From positions 149,478-213,477 of the forward strand of contig JBQLZO010000050.1 of the NCBI GenBank assembly GCA_052168315.1: 64,000 nt of DNA, given 5' to 3'. Positions 1 through 7,756 of this stretch are shown in pieces. The stretch is from JBQLZO01 sp052168315. Its GTDB lineage: Bacteria; Planctomycetota; Phycisphaerae; Phycisphaerales; UBA1924. A program made the translations under genes and the position numbers. Numbering within the stretch: position 1 is the stretch's first letter; the number at the start of each line of letters is the position of its first letter. A model generated the notes under the pieces. The model did not search any database. It was not told the origin of the DNA and saw nothing but the letters and a program-made list of their open reading frames with translations.

Positions 1-42
1 CTCGGTGCTGGCTTCGCCGAAGCCGGTCATGCTGCGGATCAC
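1..42 (-). CDS. yicC: YicC-family endoribonuclease, N-terminal fragment (runs off the left edge)
   Basis: Only the first 14 codons are inside the window: GTG at 42 reads (M)IRSMTGFGEASTE. The run RSMTGFG is the hallmark start of the YicC/YloC family, stress-linked endoribonucleases. A clean GGAGG sits 7 bases upstream of the GTG, which fixes the start. The gene lies downstream of tpiA and secG on the same strand, with about 107 bases between the secG stop and this start, so it may belong to the same transcript. Nothing can be said of the rest of the protein. The identification rests on the N-terminal motif alone, but the motif is distinctive. Confidence 0.75.
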   Translation of the reverse strand, partial: MIRSMTGFGEASTE

Positions 43-149
43 GCGCGAACCTCCGTGCCCGCCCGCCGACCCGACGCTCCGCACCCGACCGACCAGTCTT
101 GACCCAACTGGCGACCCACCCGCCCGATCCCCCAACACCCCCGACCGAC

Positions 150-596
150 TCATCCGCCCTCGCCACCATCGCCCGCGCCGCCGGCCTCCTCGGTCCCGGC
201 ACCGCCACCCGCCGGCGCGCCGAGCTGTCCCATGTCGAACGCCCCCACCGGCGCCGGAAGCCCCGCGCTCTCCTCGCCCGCCTCCTGAATCACGGCCTCC
301 TCCGTCGGAGCCACCGGAGGCCCCACCAGGAAGTTCAGACCCACCGCCGTCGCCAGGAACACCACGAAAATGCCGATCGTCGCCGTCGTCAGCACATCGC
401 CGGTCTTCGCGCCGAACGCCGTCTGACCCGCACCCTCGGGCCCACCGGCCCCGAACGCCCCCGAAAGCCCGCCACCCTGCGGCTTCTGGATCAGAACCAC
501 AAGCATCATCAGCAGCGAGATGATCACAAACCCAACCACCGCCAGGCCGATCACCCAACTCGGAGCCTCGCCAAGCACCAGCATCGAACTCACCAT
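150..596 (-). CDS. secG: Preprotein translocase subunit SecG
   Basis: A 148-residue protein of the SecYEG translocon in the inner membrane. Two hydrophobic segments are visible, SWVIGLAVVGFVIISLLMML near the start and TTATIGIFVVFLATAVGLNF in the middle. They are separated by the family loop with IQKPQGGGLSGAFG. After the second helix comes a long acidic, Gly/Ala-rich tail of about 60 residues, longer than in E. coli SecG. The open frame extends upstream to 677, but the ATG at 596 (MVSSMLVLGEAPSW) gives the normal SecG beginning; the upstream part has no membrane character. It lies 92 bases after tpiA on the same strand, a pairing often seen in bacteria. Confidence 0.9.
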   Translation of the reverse strand: MVSSMLVLGEAPSWVIGLAVVGFVIISLLMMLVVLIQKPQGGGLSGAFGAGGPEGAGQTAFGAKTGDVLTTATIGIFVVFLATAVGLNFLVGPPVAPTEEAVIQEAGEESAGLPAPVGAFDMGQLGAPAGGGAGTEEAGGAGDGGEGG

Positions 597-688
597 CGTC
601 AACTCGCTTCCCTGGCAGTAATCCAGCCTCGACCGCGTCCGGGCGTCCTCCGCCCGCCGCGACACGCTCGAAATCAACGGGGCACAGT

Positions 689-1474
689 CTACGCAGACTC
701 CCCCGCGGCGTGGGCGATGCCCAGGAAGTCCTCCGCGCTCAGCGAAGCCCCCCCGATCAGCCCCCCATCAATATCCGGCATCGCCAGCAGCTCCGCCGCA
801 TTCCCGGGCTTCATCGAGCCCCCGTACTGGATCCGGATCGCCCCCGCCGCCTCACGCCCGAACAGGTCCGAGAGCACCCCGCGCACGAACCCGTGGGCCC
901 CTTGGGCATCCTCCGGCGTCGCAGTCTTCCCCGTCCCGATCGCCCAGACCGGCTCATAGGCGATCACCAGCTGGTGCAGCCGGTCGGGCGGGAACCCGCT
1001 CAGCCCTTTCCGCAGCTGCCGCTCGTTCACCCGGTCCGTTTGCCCCTCCGTGCGCTCTCCCTCCGTCTCGCCGATGCACAGGATCGCCTTCAGCCCCGCC
1101 TTCACCGCCGCCAGCAGCTTCGCGTTCACCACCGAATCCGTCTCGCCAAGCCCGTGCCGACGCTCCGAGTGCCCCACGATCACCAGCGAGGCCCCAGCAT
1201 CCAGCAGCATCGCGGCCGACACCTGCCCCGTGTACGCGCCCGACTCGTGCGCGGAGACATCCTGCCCCCCCACCGCCAGCGACAGCCCGCCCCCCTTCAG
1301 CGCCGAAGAGATCGCATCGATGCTCGTGAACGGCGGGCACACCCCCACTTCCACCCGCGACATCGCCCCATCCGAGTCGCACCCCTTCGCGACCCGCAGC
1401 GCCAGGTCGATCCCCTCGCTCTGGCTCGTGTTCATCTTCCAGTTCCCGACAACGATCGGGCGACGGGTTGGCAT
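689..1474 (-). CDS. tpiA: Triosephosphate isomerase
   Basis: A 261-residue (beta/alpha)8 barrel enzyme of glycolysis that interconverts dihydroxyacetone phosphate and glyceraldehyde 3-phosphate in the cytoplasm. All signature segments are present: GNWKMN with the catalytic Lys at 13, VIVGHSERR with the catalytic His, AYEPVWAIGTGKTATPEDA with the catalytic Glu and the phosphate-gripping loop, and QYGGSMKPGNA near the C-terminus. The open frame could start at 1495, but GGAAGGAG lies 8 bases before the ATG at 1474 and the family normally starts just before this point, so 1474 is chosen. It is the first gene of the minus-strand group tpiA-secG-yicC. Confidence 0.96.
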   Translation of the reverse strand: MPTRRPIVVGNWKMNTSQSEGIDLALRVAKGCDSDGAMSRVEVGVCPPFTSIDAISSALKGGGLSLAVGGQDVSAHESGAYTGQVSAAMLLDAGASLVIVGHSERRHGLGETDSVVNAKLLAAVKAGLKAILCIGETEGERTEGQTDRVNERQLRKGLSGFPPDRLHQLVIAYEPVWAIGTGKTATPEDAQGAHGFVRGVLSDLFGREAAGAIRIQYGGSMKPGNAAELLAMPDIDGGLIGGASLSAEDFLGIAHAAGESA

Positions 1475-1681
1475 CGCGCTGCGCTCCTTCCGCATCGCAC
1501 TCCCACGCCGATGCGCCCGCAGTCTACACCCCGCCCAATCCCACGCGGAGCGCCGCGATCACCCACACCGCGCCCGACTGTTCACGAAACTTGGCGAACA
1601 ACCGGGGTCGATGTTCGGCGGCGCCCGCACACCCTCGCTCTATCGTCCCGCGGTCAGGTCCACCCTCCGGAGCCGCCCGCG

Positions 1682-3199
1682 ATGTCCCAACCTCCCCAGA
1701 ACCCGCCGCAGAGCCCATCGCCGCACGACCCGCCGCCCGGCCCGACCCCGAGCCGGCGCCAGTTCCTCGCCGGGATCGGCGCCACCGGCATCGCCGCCGC
1801 GGCCGCATGGCCCCTCTCGGCCGCACCGCCCTCCACCACCGCACCCACCACCCCATCCGAACGCCGCGCCGGCGCCCCCCGCGCCCGCAACCTCATCTTC
1901 CTCTGCTCCGATGGCATGTCCGCGGGCACCATGGGGCTCGCCGACCTGCTCATCCAGGCACGCCACAACCGGCGCTCGCACTGGTACCAGCTCATCGAAC
2001 GAACCCGCGACTCCGACTCCGGCGTCCGCCGCGCTCTCCTCGACACCCGCTCGGCCAACGCCTTCGTCACCGACTCCTCCGCCGCCGCCTGCGCCTGGGC
2101 GTGCGGCGAACTGTTCGACAACGGCGCTATGGGGTACACACCCGACGGTCGCACCCCCATCCCGATCCTCCCCCACGCGCGCCAATCCGGACGCTTCGTC
2201 GGCATCGCCACCACCACCCGCGCCACCCACGCCACGCCCGCGGGATTCTGCTGCAATGTCCCGGGCGGACGCGATGCAGAGCACGACATCGCCGCCCAGA
2301 TGATCGAGCGCCACATCGACCTCATCCTCGGCGGCGGGCGCTCTCGATTCCGCGACCTCGACACCGCCTCACACGCCTACCACACCCTCACCACCCGCGA
2401 TCAGCTCCTCGCCTTCATGCCGACGCCGGACACGCCCCCGAGGCTGCTCGGGCTCTTCGCCGAAGAGCACATGGCCTACGACATCGACCGCAGCAGCGAC
2501 GAGGCCATCGCCCGCGAGCAGCCCTCCCTCGCCGAGATGACCGCCGCGGCCATCCGGATCGCCGACGCCTCGCCCGCCGGTCGCGCGGCCGGCTTCGTCC
2601 TCCAGATCGAGGGCGGCAGGGTCGACCACGCCGCCCACGCCAACGATGCGCTCGCGCTCGTCCACGACCAGGCCGCGTTCGACGATGCCCTCCGCGTCGC
2701 CCTCGACTTCGCAGAGCAGCGCGACGACACCCTCATCATCGCCTGCACCGACCACGCCAACGCCAACCCCGGGCTCACCGACTACGGACAGCGCGGCATC
2801 CGCGGGTTCGAGACCCTGATCAACCAGGGCCGTCGCTCCTTCGACTGGGCCTTCCAGCAGCTCGGGCGCGAACCATCCCTCGAACGCATCGACGAGGTCG
2901 TCCGGGCCGCCACCGGCATCGCCCTCGAACGCGATGAACTCATCACCCTCCACCGCTGGCGCGGTGGCGTGCCCGTCGATCCCTTCACCCTCGCCAACAA
3001 GAACGCCGGCCCGCTCGGATCGGTCCTGGCCAACCACACCAAGGTCGCGTTCCTCTCGCCCAACCACACCGCCGATCCCGTCGAGCTCACCGCCCTCGGC
3101 CCGGGCGCCGATCGCTTCGCGGGCGTGCTCACCATGCCCGATGTCCACGCCGCCATGGTCGCCGCGCTCGGGCTTGAGCCGCCCCGCCCGATCGGCTGA
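1682..3199 (+). CDS. Alkaline phosphatase, Tat-exported
   Basis: A 505-residue member of the PhoA-type alkaline phosphatase superfamily, hydrolysing phosphomonoesters outside the cytoplasm. The N-terminus has a Pro-rich lead, then SRRQFLAGIG followed by an Ala-rich hydrophobic stretch, a twin-arginine signal. Metal and catalytic motifs follow in order: IFLCSDGMSAG (metal Asp), FVTDSSAAACAWACG (nucleophilic Ser in TDS-S-A), EGGRVDHAAHANDA and IIACTDHANANPG (metal-binding Asp/His). The open frame extends far upstream to 710, but that part is antisense to tpiA; the ATG at 1682 with CGGAG upstream fits the signal peptide. It is divergent from tpiA. No pho box could be recognised. Confidence 0.9.
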   Translation: MSQPPQNPPQSPSPHDPPPGPTPSRRQFLAGIGATGIAAAAAWPLSAAPPSTTAPTTPSERRAGAPRARNLIFLCSDGMSAGTMGLADLLIQARHNRRSHWYQLIERTRDSDSGVRRALLDTRSANAFVTDSSAAACAWACGELFDNGAMGYTPDGRTPIPILPHARQSGRFVGIATTTRATHATPAGFCCNVPGGRDAEHDIAAQMIERHIDLILGGGRSRFRDLDTASHAYHTLTTRDQLLAFMPTPDTPPRLLGLFAEEHMAYDIDRSSDEAIAREQPSLAEMTAAAIRIADASPAGRAAGFVLQIEGGRVDHAAHANDALALVHDQAAFDDALRVALDFAEQRDDTLIIACTDHANANPGLTDYGQRGIRGFETLINQGRRSFDWAFQQLGREPSLERIDEVVRAATGIALERDELITLHRWRGGVPVDPFTLANKNAGPLGSVLANHTKVAFLSPNHTADPVELTALGPGADRFAGVLTMPDVHAAMVAALGLEPPRPIG

Positions 3200-3268
3200 C
3201 CCCGCGCCCGCACCCCTACGATGCCGCTCGCCGCACACGCCACGGCCAGCCCACCGAAGGACCCCCGC

Positions 3269-4288
3269 ATGACCGCAAGCCCCTCCACCCCAGAGCAGAT
3301 CCAGCAGGCCGCCGACAAGTTCCGCGCCGACTTCCTCGCCGTCCGCGAGCAGATCGGAAAGGCCGTCGTCGGACACCAGAGCGTCGTCGATGGCGTGCTC
3401 ACCTGCCTGTTCACCAACGGGCACGCGCTGCTCGAAGGCGTCCCCGGGCTCGGCAAGACCCTCCTCATCCGCTCCCTCTCGGAAGCCCTCCACCTCGACT
3501 TCAACCGCGTCCAGTTCACCCCCGACCTCATGCCCGCCGACATCACCGGAACCACCATCGTCCGCGAGGTCGGCGGTGCCCGCGAGTTCGTCTTCCAGCG
3601 CGGCCCGATCTTCACCCAGATCCTCCTCGCCGACGAGATCAACCGCGCCACCCCCAAGACGCAGTCCGCCCTGCTCGAATCCATGCAGGAACGCTCCGTC
3701 ACCGTCGCCGGCGAGACCCACGCGCTCCCCAAGCCCTTCTTCGTCATGGCCACGCAGAACCCCATCGAGCAGGAGGGCGTCTACCCGCTCCCCGAGGCCC
3801 AGCTCGACCGGTTCTTCTTCAAGCTCTCCGTCGGGTACTCCGGGCGCGAGGAACTCCAGGAGATACTCCGAAGAACCACCTCCGGGCACACCACCGAACT
3901 CAAACCCGTGCTCGATGCCGAGGCCATCCTCGCCCACCAGGCACTCGTCCGGCGCGTCGCCATCGCCGATCATGTGCAGGACTACGCCGTGCGCATGGTC
4001 CTGGCCACGCACCCCGGCGGGCAGTTCGCCACGCCCACCGTCAACAAGTTCGTCCGCGTCGGCGCCAGCCCCCGCGCGGCCCAGGCCCTCGTCCTGGGCG
4101 CCAAGTGCCGAGCCCTCGTCGCCGGTCGCATCAACGCCTCCACCGACGACCTCCGCGCGGTCGCGCTGCCCGCCCTCCGGCACCGCGTCGTGCTCAACTT
4201 CGAGGGCGAGGCCGAGGGGCTCACCACCGACGCCGTGATCAAATCGCTCGTCGAGACCCTCCCAGTCCAGGCCCCCGCCGCCGCCTGA
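3269..4288 (+). CDS. MoxR-family AAA+ ATPase
   Basis: A 339-residue AAA+ ATPase of the MoxR/RavA class, chaperone-like proteins that help mature metal-dependent or secreted complexes. Walker A is GVPGLGKT at about residues 57-64. Walker B with the family signature ILLADEINRATPKTQ is at about 119-133. The sensor region FFVMATQNPIEQEGVYPLPEAQLDRF follows, with the C-terminal lid domain behind it. GAAGGA 7 bases before the ATG at 3269 decides the start over an upstream ATG at 3221. Members usually sit beside DUF58 and von Willebrand A genes; here none follows, glmS being next, so the partner is not in view. Confidence 0.92.
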   Translation: MTASPSTPEQIQQAADKFRADFLAVREQIGKAVVGHQSVVDGVLTCLFTNGHALLEGVPGLGKTLLIRSLSEALHLDFNRVQFTPDLMPADITGTTIVREVGGAREFVFQRGPIFTQILLADEINRATPKTQSALLESMQERSVTVAGETHALPKPFFVMATQNPIEQEGVYPLPEAQLDRFFFKLSVGYSGREELQEILRRTTSGHTTELKPVLDAEAILAHQALVRRVAIADHVQDYAVRMVLATHPGGQFATPTVNKFVRVGASPRAAQALVLGAKCRALVAGRINASTDDLRAVALPALRHRVVLNFEGEAEGLTTDAVIKSLVETLPVQAPAAA

Positions 4289-4583
4289 CCCCCCTCCCCC
4301 CCGATCCCCCCAATTGGTCTGGCGGTGTCGCCCGCGCGCCGGCGTGCCCCCTGCCGCGCCATCGCTCCGGGAATCACCGCCCATCCCGCGTTCCAGCGAG
4401 GTTCGGGACACGCCCGCGAACCCCCGCCGCCCCCGGCGCATACGGTCAGCATCGCCCCGTCCCGCCGCTGACGCGGGCGACCCGATCTGGTCGATCATGC
4501 CCTCATCCGGGCGCGACCAGACCCGGAGCCCCGCCGACGCGCCGCGATGCGCGACCGGCACACCCGGAGGAAGAGGCAACAGC

Positions 4584-6410
4584 ATGTGTGGAATCGTCGC
4601 GTACATCGGAGCCAAGCAGGCCAAACCGCTCCTGCTCGAAGGCCTCAAGCGGCTCGAGTACCGCGGCTATGACTCCGCAGGCATCGCCCTCGTCCACAAC
4701 GGGATCACCACCGTCAAGGCCGTCGGACGCGTCAGCGTCCTCGAAGACCGCGTCGCCAGCACCCCCGGGCTCGAAGGCACCATCGGCATCGCCCACACCC
4801 GCTGGGCCACCCACGGCGGCGTCACCGAGGTCAACGCCCACCCCCATACCGACGACCAGCGGCGCATCGTCCTCGTTCACAACGGCATCATCGAGAACTA
4901 CGCCGCCCTCCGCCAGGTCCTCCTCGAACGCGGCAGGACCTTCAGCACAGAGACCGACACCGAAGTGCTCGCCATGCTCATCGCCGAGCTCTACGAGGGC
5001 GACCTCGAGAAGGCCGTCCAGGCCGCCCTCCGCGAGGTCACCGGCGCCTACGCCATCGTCGCCGCATGCGAATCCGAGCCCGATGTGCTCGTCGCCGCGC
5101 GCAAGGGCTCGCCCCTCATGGTCGGCATCGGCAACGGCGAGTTTGTCGTCGCCTCCGACCCCTCGGCCATCGTCGCCCACACCACCCAGGCCTTCGCCCT
5201 CGAAGATTACAATGTCGTCCGCCTCACCCGCGAGAGCTTCCACACCTCCACCATCGACAACAAGGTCGTCTCGCCCAAGGTCATGCAGCTCGAGATGGAC
5301 CTCCAGCAGGTCGAACTGGGCAGCTACCAGCACTACATGCTCAAGGAGATCTTCGAGCAGCCCGAATCCCTCCGCACCACCCTCAGGGGACGCATCGACG
5401 ACAAGGATGGCAAGATCGTCCTCGGCGGGCTCACCCACTTCGCCAAGGAACTCGTCAAGAGCCGCAGGTTCATCCTCACCGCGCAGGGAACCGCGCTCCA
5501 CGCCGCCATGATCGGCGAGTACCTGCTCGAAGACCTGGCCAAGGTCCCCGCCGAGACCGAGTACGCCAGCGAGTTCCGGTACCGCAACCCCATCATCGAG
5601 GACCGCACCGTCGTCGTCGCCGTCTCCCAGTCCGGAGAGACCGCCGACACCCTCTCGGCCCTCAGGGAAGCCAAGGACCGCGGCGCGCTCGCACTCGGCG
5701 TCGTCAATGTCGTCGGATCATCCATCGCACGCGAGACCGACGCCGGCGTCTACCTCCGCGTCGGACCCGAGATCGGCGTCGCCTCCACCAAGGCGTTCAC
5801 CGGGCAGGTCTGCGTCCTCACCATGATCGCCCTGTTCATGGCCCGGCGGAAGTTCATGTCGCCCCACGAGTGCGCCGCCATGCTCGAGCACCTCGAGCGC
5901 GTCCCCGACCTCATCGAATCCGCCCTCGGCAACGCCGACGAGGTCAAGCGGATCACCGAGAAGCATGTCCACCAGGAGAACTGGCTCTTCCTCGGGCGCG
6001 GGTACAACTACCCCACCGCCCTCGAGGGCGCGCTCAAGCTCAAGGAAATCTCCTACATCCACGCCGAGGGCATGCCCGCGGCCGAGATGAAGCACGGCCC
6101 CATCGCCCTCATCAACGAGGGCATGCCCGTCGTCTTCATCGCCAACCGCGGACGCCAGTACGACAAGGTCATGAACAACATCGCCGAGGTCCGCTCCCGC
6201 GGCGGCCATGTCATCGCCGTCGCCACCGAGGGCGACAAGGACATCCACCGCGTCGCCCAGGATGTCATCTCGATCCCCGACATCCCCGAGCCCCTCAGCC
6301 CCATGCTCGCGGTCATCCCCCTCCAGCTCATGGCCTACTACGCCGCCGTCGCCCGCGGGCACGATGTCGACAAGCCGAGGAACCTCGCCAAGAGCGTCAC
6401 CGTCGAGTAA
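4584..6410 (+). CDS. glmS: Glutamine--fructose-6-phosphate aminotransferase (isomerizing)
   Basis: A 608-residue cytoplasmic enzyme making glucosamine 6-phosphate from fructose 6-phosphate and glutamine, the first step towards UDP-GlcNAc. The N-terminal glutaminase begins MCGIVAYIG with the nucleophilic Cys2 and continues with RLEYRGYDSAGIA, HTRWATHGGVTEVNAHPH and a VHNGIIENY segment. Two SIS domains follow, with VSQSGETADTL and EISYIHAEGMPAAEMKHGPIALI, and the end is DKPRNLAKSVTVE. Length matches the E. coli enzyme. The start is fixed by Cys2 and a strong GGAGGAAGAGG upstream. The 295 bases before it hold no recognisable glmS ribozyme. Confidence 0.97.
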   Translation: MCGIVAYIGAKQAKPLLLEGLKRLEYRGYDSAGIALVHNGITTVKAVGRVSVLEDRVASTPGLEGTIGIAHTRWATHGGVTEVNAHPHTDDQRRIVLVHNGIIENYAALRQVLLERGRTFSTETDTEVLAMLIAELYEGDLEKAVQAALREVTGAYAIVAACESEPDVLVAARKGSPLMVGIGNGEFVVASDPSAIVAHTTQAFALEDYNVVRLTRESFHTSTIDNKVVSPKVMQLEMDLQQVELGSYQHYMLKEIFEQPESLRTTLRGRIDDKDGKIVLGGLTHFAKELVKSRRFILTAQGTALHAAMIGEYLLEDLAKVPAETEYASEFRYRNPIIEDRTVVVAVSQSGETADTLSALREAKDRGALALGVVNVVGSSIARETDAGVYLRVGPEIGVASTKAFTGQVCVLTMIALFMARRKFMSPHECAAMLEHLERVPDLIESALGNADEVKRITEKHVHQENWLFLGRGYNYPTALEGALKLKEISYIHAEGMPAAEMKHGPIALINEGMPVVFIANRGRQYDKVMNNIAEVRSRGGHVIAVATEGDKDIHRVAQDVISIPDIPEPLSPMLAVIPLQLMAYYAAVARGHDVDKPRNLAKSVTVE

Positions 6411-6553
6411 GCACGCCCGCTCCAACCCTGCCGCCAGCCGCGCCGCCATAACCACGCCCCAACCCGCACCTTGCGCCGCCCGGCGCTCCGAGCGCCCCGC
6501 GCGCACACCCCGCGCCGCACGCGCAGACCCATCCTCCGGTATCGTCATCCCCC

Positions 6554-6919
6554 ATGTGGCAAAACAACGGCGACCTGACCAACGCCTCGCCCACCGCCGC
6601 CATCCGGAACGCGGTCGCGAGGTTCATGAACGAAACCGGCCCCCGCAACGAGGATGACCGCGTCAACAGCGATGAATACTGGCAGCTCGCCGCCATGGCG
6701 TTCTTCGCCGCACGACTCACCAGAACCGCCCGACAGCCGAACGGACAGCCGCGAGACGCCATCCCCGCCAATGTCGAGCGATTCCTCAGGGACTTCCTCG
6801 GCAACCATGGCCTCGACCGCATCAAGGGCGGAACCCGGGTCAACGACGGCTGGGATGACACACCGCCCGATATCATGCAATGGGTCGATCGCTCGGTCAG
6901 AAGTTCCACAACCAACTGA
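6554..6919 (+). CDS. Small protein of unknown function, paralogue of the next gene
   Basis: 121 residues, no family recognised. The middle has an amphipathic helix-rich stretch (AAMAFFAARLTRTAR, then IPANVERFLRDFLGNHG), and the end carries DDTPPDIMQW. The same layout recurs in the following gene: AAMAVYLLDRINLLL, then IPEYVKNFGSRYV and DDTPPDILGW, so the two look like diverged tandem duplicates. No signal peptide or membrane helix is evident. No convincing ribosome-binding site precedes the ATG at 6554, so the start is uncertain. Codon use is like that of its neighbours. Confidence 0.6.
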   Translation: MWQNNGDLTNASPTAAIRNAVARFMNETGPRNEDDRVNSDEYWQLAAMAFFAARLTRTARQPNGQPRDAIPANVERFLRDFLGNHGLDRIKGGTRVNDGWDDTPPDIMQWVDRSVRSSTTN

Positions 6920-7036
6920 AGACCACACCCCCCGATCGCCCCCGACACCCGGCCACGGCCCGCCGGGGCTCGCACCAAGCCGCAGCGCAACCGTCCGCGC
7001 CTCCGGCACACGCACGCCCCACACGGAGCACCGCCC

Positions 7037-7741
7037 ATGTCAGCCAAGCGAACCGACCCCAAGAACAAGAAGCCCGCCAGCGCCATCGACGCCAAGGCCG
7101 CCAAGCCCGCCCCGTCCGCCAAGCAGGCCACCCCATCCAAGAACCAGCGCCAAGCCGCGCAGCCCCGCCCCGCATCCACCACGCCCATCCCCTACGACAC
7201 CCTCACGCACCGCGTCACCTCGCGCATGACCAAGTTCCGCGGCACCGGTTCAGCCCCCAAGGATGGCACGGATGCGTACGCAGGCGCCGCCATGGCCGTG
7301 TACCTCCTCGATCGCATCAACCTCCTCCTTGAGACCAAGGGCCCGATGCAGCGCGAGGTCATCCCCGAGTACGTCAAGAATTTCGGATCAAGATATGTCA
7401 AGGAGATGAAGGCCCTCGAGCCAGTCGGCGATCTCTCGTTCGATTCCCCGCCGCCGATCCCGGGCAACTTCACCCCTCCGGAACTCGGAGTCAAGGAATC
7501 CGGCGATGACACGCCGCCTGACATCCTCGGCTGGCTCCTGCTCGCCATCGCCCGCCCAAAGATCGACATCGTCACCGCACCGTCCGGCACCGGCAACGAA
7601 GACGATGATGACGATGACGACGACTCCGGCAGCGGACGCAGCGGCTCCGGCTCGGGCGGCACCGGCTCTAGCTCGGGCTCCGGCTCCGGCTCCAGTTCCG
7701 GCTCCGGTTCCGGAAGCTCCAGTGGTCGCACCGACCGCTGA
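7037..7741 (+). CDS. Unknown protein with basic N-terminus, DDTPPDI domain and Ser/Gly tail
   Basis: 234 residues. Order of parts: a Lys/Ala/Pro-rich disordered head (about 1-50), the domain shared with the preceding gene (about 55-180, ending DDTPPDILGWLLLAIARPK), an acidic run of seven Asp after a Glu, and a C-terminal tail of about 45 residues made almost only of Ser and Gly, ending in GRTDR. GGAG lies 8 bases before the ATG at 7037. No function is recognised. The tail resembles a flexible linker or surface-exposed low-complexity region, but no export signal is present. It converges on the kinase gene, whose stop is 15 bases away. Confidence 0.65.
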   Translation: MSAKRTDPKNKKPASAIDAKAAKPAPSAKQATPSKNQRQAAQPRPASTTPIPYDTLTHRVTSRMTKFRGTGSAPKDGTDAYAGAAMAVYLLDRINLLLETKGPMQREVIPEYVKNFGSRYVKEMKALEPVGDLSFDSPPPIPGNFTPPELGVKESGDDTPPDILGWLLLAIARPKIDIVTAPSGTGNEDDDDDDDDSGSGRSGSGSGGTGSSSGSGSGSSSGSGSGSSSGRTDR

Positions 7742-7756
7742 GCCGCGCCCGGACAC

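Noticed and set aside
4289..4583. A glmS ribozyme upstream of glmS
   Set aside because: None of the conserved ribozyme core or catalytic pocket could be matched; the ribozyme is mainly known from Firmicutes.
2369..4648. A 759-codon minus-strand frame across the phosphatase and MoxR genes
   Set aside because: Gly/Glu-rich shadow without signal or motif; the plus-strand genes are clearly real.
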